Shown here one piece after another: positions 59,797 to 64,000 of a stretch of DNA of 64,000 nt. Made by a program: the position numbers and the translations under genes. The stretch covers positions 682,001 to 746,000 of the forward strand of contig NZ_CADCWQ010000001.1 in NCBI RefSeq assembly GCF_902806455.1, in the 5' to 3' direction. Source of the stretch: Virgibacillus doumboii. Lineage in GTDB: Bacteria; Bacillota; Bacilli; Bacillales; Amphibacillaceae. The notes beneath the pieces were generated by a model, which was not told the origin of the DNA, made no database searches, and saw nothing but the letters and a program-made list of their open reading frames with translations. Each line of letters starts with the position of its first letter. Positions within the stretch are counted from its first letter, which is position 1.

Positions 59797-61176
59797 ATGG
59801 GATTATTGCAAGCACTTGCTGAAATTATTACAGTTCCTGCTATTACTTTAGGTATAGTAGCCTTATTGGGGTTATTATTACAACGCAAACATATAACGGA
59901 CATTGTTAAAGGCACAACTAAAACTATACTTGGAATTTTGATTTTAGGAGCTGGTTCTTCTTTAATTGTCACTAATTTATCCCCATTTGCTACCATGTTT
60001 GAGGAAGCATTTGGCTTAACAGGAGTGGTTCCAGTAGATGAGGCCGTAATTGCCGCTTTGGTTGATTCAGTTGCCGAAATTGGTAGAATGACCTCTTTTA
60101 TACTGCTGTTCGGTTTTTTTATAAATATATTTCTTGCACGGGTAACGCCATTCAAATATATTTTCTTAACTGGTCATATGATGTGGATAATGGCTGGAGC
60201 CTTAGCATGGGCATTCCATGACTTAGGTGTTTCTGAGGTAAATGGTATTATTTTTGGATCTGTAATTCAGGGTATTGTATTAGTTACTCTACCAGCTATA
60301 TCACAACCAATTGTTAGAAAGTTAACAGGAAATGATAAAGTTGCTTATGGTCATTTAACGACAACTGGTGTAGTTGCTTCTGCATATATTGGAAAGATTT
60401 TCGGCGACAAGACTAAGGATAGTGAAAAAGTTAAGGTACCTGAAAAATTAGATTTCTTTAAGGATACTGCTGTTTCCGTATCTTTAATAATGATTGTCAT
60501 TTATCTTGTTACTGCAGTATTTGCAGGTCCAGAGTTGGTAGGAACCTTGTCAGATGGACAAAACTACCTGGTATTTAGTTTGTTAAAAGGACTTGGATTT
60601 GCTGCTGGTGTGTTAGTTTTGCTGCAAGGTGTACGAATGTTCTTGGGAGAAATTGTACCTGCGTTCAGAGGGATTGCTTTGAAAGCGGTTCCTGGTGCAA
60701 AACCTGCATTGGATGTTCCAATATTTTTCCCATACGCTCCTAATGCACTAATGCTTGGATTTTTGTTTTCTGTTATAGGGATGGTAATAGGGATGCTTGT
60801 TGCCACACTATTTGGCACAGTAGTTCCTCTGCCTTCTATTATTGGGGGCTTCTTCACTGGTGGAATGGCAGGAATATTTGGAAATGCTTTAGGCGGAAGA
60901 CGTGGTGCAGTTGTTTCAGGAATAGTCTACGGATTAATACTAACAATACCGGTTGCTCTATTCTATCCATTGTTTGGTTTAGAAACATACGGGGTGGAAG
61001 GCTTAGCATTTCTTGTTCCAGACGGTATAATAGTATTAGCACTTATTAAACTGTTTTTCACATTGGAAATACCAATTGTTGGTTTTGTACTAGGATTAGT
61101 AGGATTCATAATCTTATGCGTATTATTTAGAAATAAAAATAATAAAGACCACATGGAAGAAACGAATGCTGGTTAA
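59797..61176 (+). CDS. PTS EIIC component, ascorbate (UlaA/SgaT) family
   Basis: Membrane permease of 459 residues with about 11-12 helices. The start is the ATG at 59797 with AAAGGAGG in front; upstream in-frame codons lie in the EIIB 3' end and spacer. UlaA-type features are ITVPAITLGIVALLGLLLQR at the N-terminus, LTGHMMWIMAGALAW near 147, FPYAPNALMLGFLFS near 310 and IIGGFFTGGMAGIFGNALGG near 345. UlaA-family IIC proteins normally carry L-ascorbate. The operon here encodes amino-sugar enzymes instead, so an amino-sugar substrate is likely (inference). Confidence 0.9.
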   Translation: MGLLQALAEIITVPAITLGIVALLGLLLQRKHITDIVKGTTKTILGILILGAGSSLIVTNLSPFATMFEEAFGLTGVVPVDEAVIAALVDSVAEIGRMTSFILLFGFFINIFLARVTPFKYIFLTGHMMWIMAGALAWAFHDLGVSEVNGIIFGSVIQGIVLVTLPAISQPIVRKLTGNDKVAYGHLTTTGVVASAYIGKIFGDKTKDSEKVKVPEKLDFFKDTAVSVSLIMIVIYLVTAVFAGPELVGTLSDGQNYLVFSLLKGLGFAAGVLVLLQGVRMFLGEIVPAFRGIALKAVPGAKPALDVPIFFPYAPNALMLGFLFSVIGMVIGMLVATLFGTVVPLPSIIGGFFTGGMAGIFGNALGGRRGAVVSGIVYGLILTIPVALFYPLFGLETYGVEGLAFLVPDGIIVLALIKLFFTLEIPIVGFVLGLVGFIILCVLFRNKNNKDHMEETNAG

Positions 61177-61190
61177 ATAACAGGATAAAA

Positions 61191-61216
61191 AAGAGGGGGC
61201 TTCATCACCTCCTCTT
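61191..61216 (+). other. Intercistronic hairpin before nagA
   Basis: AAGAGGGGG (61191-61199) pairs with CCTCCTCTT (61208-61216) with one wobble, but only ATTTAA follows. Weak terminator or mRNA-stability element. Confidence 0.55.
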
Positions 61217-61246
61217 ATTTAATTCATTGATAAAGGAAGTAATATC

Positions 61247-62395
61247 ATGACATATTTTATTAAAGCGGATCATTTTTTACTTGAGAACGAAAAGAAAACG
61301 AATGGATATTTACAAGTGGACAATGGCAAATTTGGTTCGTTTGTTGATGCAGTGCCGGAAAATGCAGCTGTTGTTGACTGGACTGGCTATACGATTGCGC
61401 CGGGACTGTTTGATACCCATATTCACGGTGTTAATGGCCATGACATTATGGATGGCACGGTTGAAGCGGTTCAGGGAATATCAGAGTCAATCCTGCCACT
61501 TGGCGTTACACGGTTTTTGCCGACTACATTAACATCTTCTAAAGAAGATCTCGATAGGGCGATTTCCGCGGTAAAAAACGCTGTTCAACAAGGATTGGCC
61601 GGTGCTCAGTCGGAGGGGATTTTTTTAGAAGGTCCTTATTTCACGGAAAAACATAAAGGTGCACAAAATCCTGGTTATTTTCGTGATCCAGATTACACAG
61701 AATTTCAGGGCTGGCAACAGCTTACCGATGATTCGATTGTAAAAATTGCACTGGCACCGGAACGTGAAGGCGCTTTGGAGTTCATTCGTTCCATAAGGGC
61801 TGATGGTATTCTGGCGAGCCTGGCACATACAGATGCAAGTTTTGACCAATGCAGACATGCAATAGATGCCGGGGCGCGAAATTTTGTCCATTTATTTAAT
61901 GGCATGTCTGGTCTGCACCATCGTAAACCAGGTGTTGTGGGAGCAGCTTTGACTGATGGACGTGCATTTGCTGAGTTAATTTGTGATGGTCATCATGTAC
62001 ATCCGGATGTGGCAGTACATGCTGCTCGTACAAAAGGTGAAAAGCTGTCATTGATAACGGACTGCATGCGGGCCGGATTAATGCCTGATGGTGACTATCA
62101 TCTTGGTGAGTTTCCGGTTGTCATGAAAGATGGTATCGCAAGAACGGAAACCGGTTCACTGGCAGGCAGTACGCTGAAACTGATTGATGGTGTCAAAAAT
62201 CTGTATGCATGGAGCGGAAAGCCATTGTATGAGATTTGGCACCGTGCTTCATTGTCACCGGCAGCAAGTCTTGACCGGGATGATGAGCTTGGCAGTATTG
62301 TCGATGGGAAAATTGCTGATTATGTTGTGATCGATGAGAACATTTCGATACAGGCTGTTGCCGTTGCAGGTGAACTGAAATACAGCAATGACTAA
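61247..62395 (+). CDS. nagA: N-acetylglucosamine/galactosamine-6-phosphate deacetylase
   Basis: Amidohydrolase of 382 residues that removes the acetyl group of an N-acetylhexosamine-6-phosphate. Metal and active-site motifs are LFDTHIHGVNGHDIMDG (about residues 57-73), IFLEGPYFTEKHKGAQNP near 125 (metal Glu), SLAHTDASFDQC near 185 (His), VHLFNGMSGLHHRKPGVVGA near 208 and ITDCMRAGLMPDG near 266 (catalytic Asp). In an agaS/lacC/lacD operon the natural substrate is probably GalNAc-6-phosphate, although GlcNAc-6-phosphate cannot be excluded by sequence. Confidence 0.92.
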   Translation: MTYFIKADHFLLENEKKTNGYLQVDNGKFGSFVDAVPENAAVVDWTGYTIAPGLFDTHIHGVNGHDIMDGTVEAVQGISESILPLGVTRFLPTTLTSSKEDLDRAISAVKNAVQQGLAGAQSEGIFLEGPYFTEKHKGAQNPGYFRDPDYTEFQGWQQLTDDSIVKIALAPEREGALEFIRSIRADGILASLAHTDASFDQCRHAIDAGARNFVHLFNGMSGLHHRKPGVVGAALTDGRAFAELICDGHHVHPDVAVHAARTKGEKLSLITDCMRAGLMPDGDYHLGEFPVVMKDGIARTETGSLAGSTLKLIDGVKNLYAWSGKPLYEIWHRASLSPAASLDRDDELGSIVDGKIADYVVIDENISIQAVAVAGELKYSND

Positions 62396-62415
62396 AAGAG
62401 TAGGCAGGTGAGAAA

Positions 62416-63348
62416 ATGATTTTAACCGTAACATTAAACCCCTCTGTTGATATAAGTTATACGCTTAATGAACTTTCCCTTGATACCGTGAACCGTGTTA
62501 CTGATGTTACGAAAACGGCTGGTGGAAAAGGGCTGAACGTTTCCCGTGTATTACAGCACCTTGATGAAGATGTGGCTGCCTCGGGATTTCTGGGTGGAAG
62601 TTTAGGTGCGTTTATCCGAACGGAAATCTCCGAGCAGGGAATCGAGGATTTTTTTGTCAGTATTGATGGTGAAACTCGGAATTGTATTGCGGTGCTTCAC
62701 GAGGGGCAACAGACAGAAATATTAGAGTCTGGTCCGGTGATTAATAAAGATGAGGCTGTGCAATTTTTGGATAAGTTTTCGGCGTATGTACAAAAAGTGG
62801 ATATTGTAACGATTTCAGGGAGTTTGCCAAAGGGACTGGAGAATGATTTTTATGCTCGGCTTCTGGAAATAGCCAAACAGTATGATACACCTGTATTGCT
62901 TGATACAAAAGGTGAACTTCTTAGCCATGTGCTTGAAAGCAAAAATAAGCCTTTCTTAATCAAGCCGAACCAGGATGAACTCGGAGATATGCTCGGTGAA
63001 AAAGTGACGAACGAGGTTCAAATTGCTGATGCACTAAAATCGCGGCAATTCACGGATATTCCTTGGGTAGTAGTTACTACTGGGGCTTCGGGAGCTTTTG
63101 TGAAACACAATAAGGACATATACAGGGTGACAACGCCAAAAGTTGATGCAGTAAATCCGGTTGGTTCAGGGGACTCGGTTATTGCAGGCTTTGCCTCGGG
63201 ATTGTCACGCGGGTTTGCGGATGAAAAGTTTATAAAATATGGACTGGCAATGGGTGTTCTCAATGCGATGGAAGCCAAAACCGGTTCGATAAACCCGGAG
63301 AAAAAAGAATGGTGCATGGACCAGATTCGTGTAGAAAAAATAAGCTAG
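62416..63348 (+). CDS. lacC: Tagatose-6-phosphate kinase / 1-phosphofructokinase (PfkB family)
   Basis: Sugar-phosphate kinase of 310 residues. It has the N-terminal ILTVTLNPSVDISYTLNEL and PfkB signature 1 as AGGKGLNVSRVLQHLDE (about residues 36-52). FLIKPNQDELGDMLG is near 178, and signature 2 is NPVGSGDSVIAGFASGLSRG with the catalytic Asp near 254. This pattern fits LacC/FruK. Placed between nagA and lacD, it most likely makes tagatose-1,6-bisphosphate from the AgaS product. It is separated from nagA by 20 bases and from lacD by 12. Confidence 0.9.
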   Translation: MILTVTLNPSVDISYTLNELSLDTVNRVTDVTKTAGGKGLNVSRVLQHLDEDVAASGFLGGSLGAFIRTEISEQGIEDFFVSIDGETRNCIAVLHEGQQTEILESGPVINKDEAVQFLDKFSAYVQKVDIVTISGSLPKGLENDFYARLLEIAKQYDTPVLLDTKGELLSHVLESKNKPFLIKPNQDELGDMLGEKVTNEVQIADALKSRQFTDIPWVVVTTGASGAFVKHNKDIYRVTTPKVDAVNPVGSGDSVIAGFASGLSRGFADEKFIKYGLAMGVLNAMEAKTGSINPEKKEWCMDQIRVEKIS

Positions 63349-63360
63349 GAGGAAAAACAA

Positions 63361-64000
63361 ATGAAGTTAACACCAGGAAAAAAACGCGGTTTGGAATTAA
63401 TCTCTGATGACGATCATGTTGTATTGGCAACTGCAATGGATCAGCGCGGTTCTTTAGGAAAAATGATTAAGTCGTTTAATGACAGCATTTCCTATGAAGA
63501 CGGCTTAAGCCAATTTAAAGAAGGTGTCAGTGAAGTGCTCGGGAATCAGTCATCTTCCCTTTTGCTTGATCCGGAGTACGGCTGGAGTGCAGCAAGCAAA
63601 TTAAACGATGACATTGGTCTGATTATGGCATATGAAAAAACCGGCTATGACGCTTCCGAAAAAGGCCGCCTTCCGAATTTAGTTGACGACTTTGCTGTAC
63701 AGGATTTAGTTGAAAAAGGTGCAAGCGCACTGAAATTGCTCGTATATTATGATCACAAAGAAGAAGAAAAATACAACACGATTAAAAAAGCATTTATTAA
63801 GCGTGTTGGTGATGAATGTAAGCAAAACGACTTACTGTTCATTCTGGAACCCGTTTCTTACAGTGCAGAAGGCTTTGGCTCAAAAAGTGCTGAATTTGCC
63901 AAGAAAAAACCGGAAATTGTGGAATACTTCATGACGGAATTCTCCAAAGAGGAATACGGCATCGACCTGTTGAAGGTGGAAGTGCCGGTATCTATCTATA
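63361..64000 (+). CDS. lacD: Tagatose-1,6-bisphosphate aldolase (3' truncated by window end)
   Basis: Class I-type aldolase splitting tagatose-1,6-bisphosphate into DHAP and glyceraldehyde-3-phosphate. The first 213 residues are present, and the frame is open to the last base. The protein begins MKLTPGKKRGLELISDDDHV and has LATAMDQRGSLGKMI near residue 23, LLLDPEYGWSAASKL near 62 and KLLVYYDHKEEEKYN near 122. The Schiff-base region ends LLKVEVPVSIY at the edge. The ATG follows TAGGAGGAAA. A full protein of about 325-340 residues is expected downstream. Confidence 0.93.
   Translation, partial: MKLTPGKKRGLELISDDDHVVLATAMDQRGSLGKMIKSFNDSISYEDGLSQFKEGVSEVLGNQSSSLLLDPEYGWSAASKLNDDIGLIMAYEKTGYDASEKGRLPNLVDDFAVQDLVEKGASALKLLVYYDHKEEEKYNTIKKAFIKRVGDECKQNDLLFILEPVSYSAEGFGSKSAEFAKKKPEIVEYFMTEFSKEEYGIDLLKVEVPVSIY

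Overview
The window looks like the chromosome of a low-to-moderate G+C, spore-forming Bacillaceae, plausibly a halotolerant genus close to Virgibacillus, Oceanobacillus or Lentibacillus. The evidence is strong AGGAGG ribosome sites, TTG/GTG starts, a gamma-type SASP-like gene, YesM/YesN-type regulators, CcpA-type cre sites and an AbrB-type regulator. The genus is inference. There is no prophage, intact insertion sequence, rRNA or CRISPR array. One tRNA (Ala, GGC) is present.

Layout. 1-3.5 kb: a 5'-truncated DHA2-type efflux pump, a Cof-type HAD phosphatase, cutC bracketed by a 30-bp direct repeat, and a small hypothetical gene. 3.7-5.7 kb: a two-gene oxidoreductase unit (Gfo/Idh/MocA plus MDR). 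5.9-14.6 kb: a LacI-controlled catabolic operon with a clear promoter and a 24-bp palindromic operator. It encodes a regulator, HxlB-like isomerase, KDPG aldolase, a three-part TRAP transporter, RpiA, KDG kinase, HxlA-like synthase and a Gfo/Idh/MocA oxidoreductase. 14.9-19.9 kb: small and housekeeping genes (a frameshifted YteA-like gene, DUF4097, LCP ligase, RQC/zinc-ribbon protein, another Gfo/Idh/MocA).

20-28 kb: a membrane-anchored sugar-binding sensor, a YesM-type histidine kinase and a YesN-type AraC response regulator. A sugar ABC importer without its ATPase (preceded by a cre site) and an aldo-keto reductase follow. 28.2-37 kb: a galKETM operon read leftward, divergent from a LacI-type regulator, with a PP2C phosphatase, mannose-6-phosphate isomerase and ROK fructokinase downstream of the regulator. 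37-48 kb: quinone oxidoreductase, RNase H, a 14-residue-repeat coiled-coil protein, HIBADH-like, carboxymuconolactone decarboxylase and ThDP enzymes, a GAF-PAS-GGDEF-EAL protein, a DUF3870/DUF819/dipeptide epimerase group and SpeG. 48-56 kb: SASP-like gene, orphan panD, a nuclease-like/wHTH protein, tRNA-Ala, a haem-type membrane protein, AbrB, galU, a rocA/pruA gene broken by one stop codon, and an orphan trpB. 56-64 kb: a GntR-controlled amino-sugar operon (agaS, ascorbate-type PTS IIA/IIB/IIC, an extra SIS protein, nagA, lacC, lacD running off the end). It reads as an N-acetylgalactosamine/galactosamine route through tagatose-6-phosphate.

Most genes serve uptake and phosphorylation of sugars, sugar acids and amino sugars, feeding the lower Entner-Doudoroff, Leloir and tagatose-phosphate pathways. 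The most unusual non-coding signal is a set of intergenic repeats. Three families have an 8-9 bp constant core recurring every 21 (20-21) bp with variable spacers. A fourth is a 178-bp element, present twice, with two direct and two inverted units at conserved spacings.
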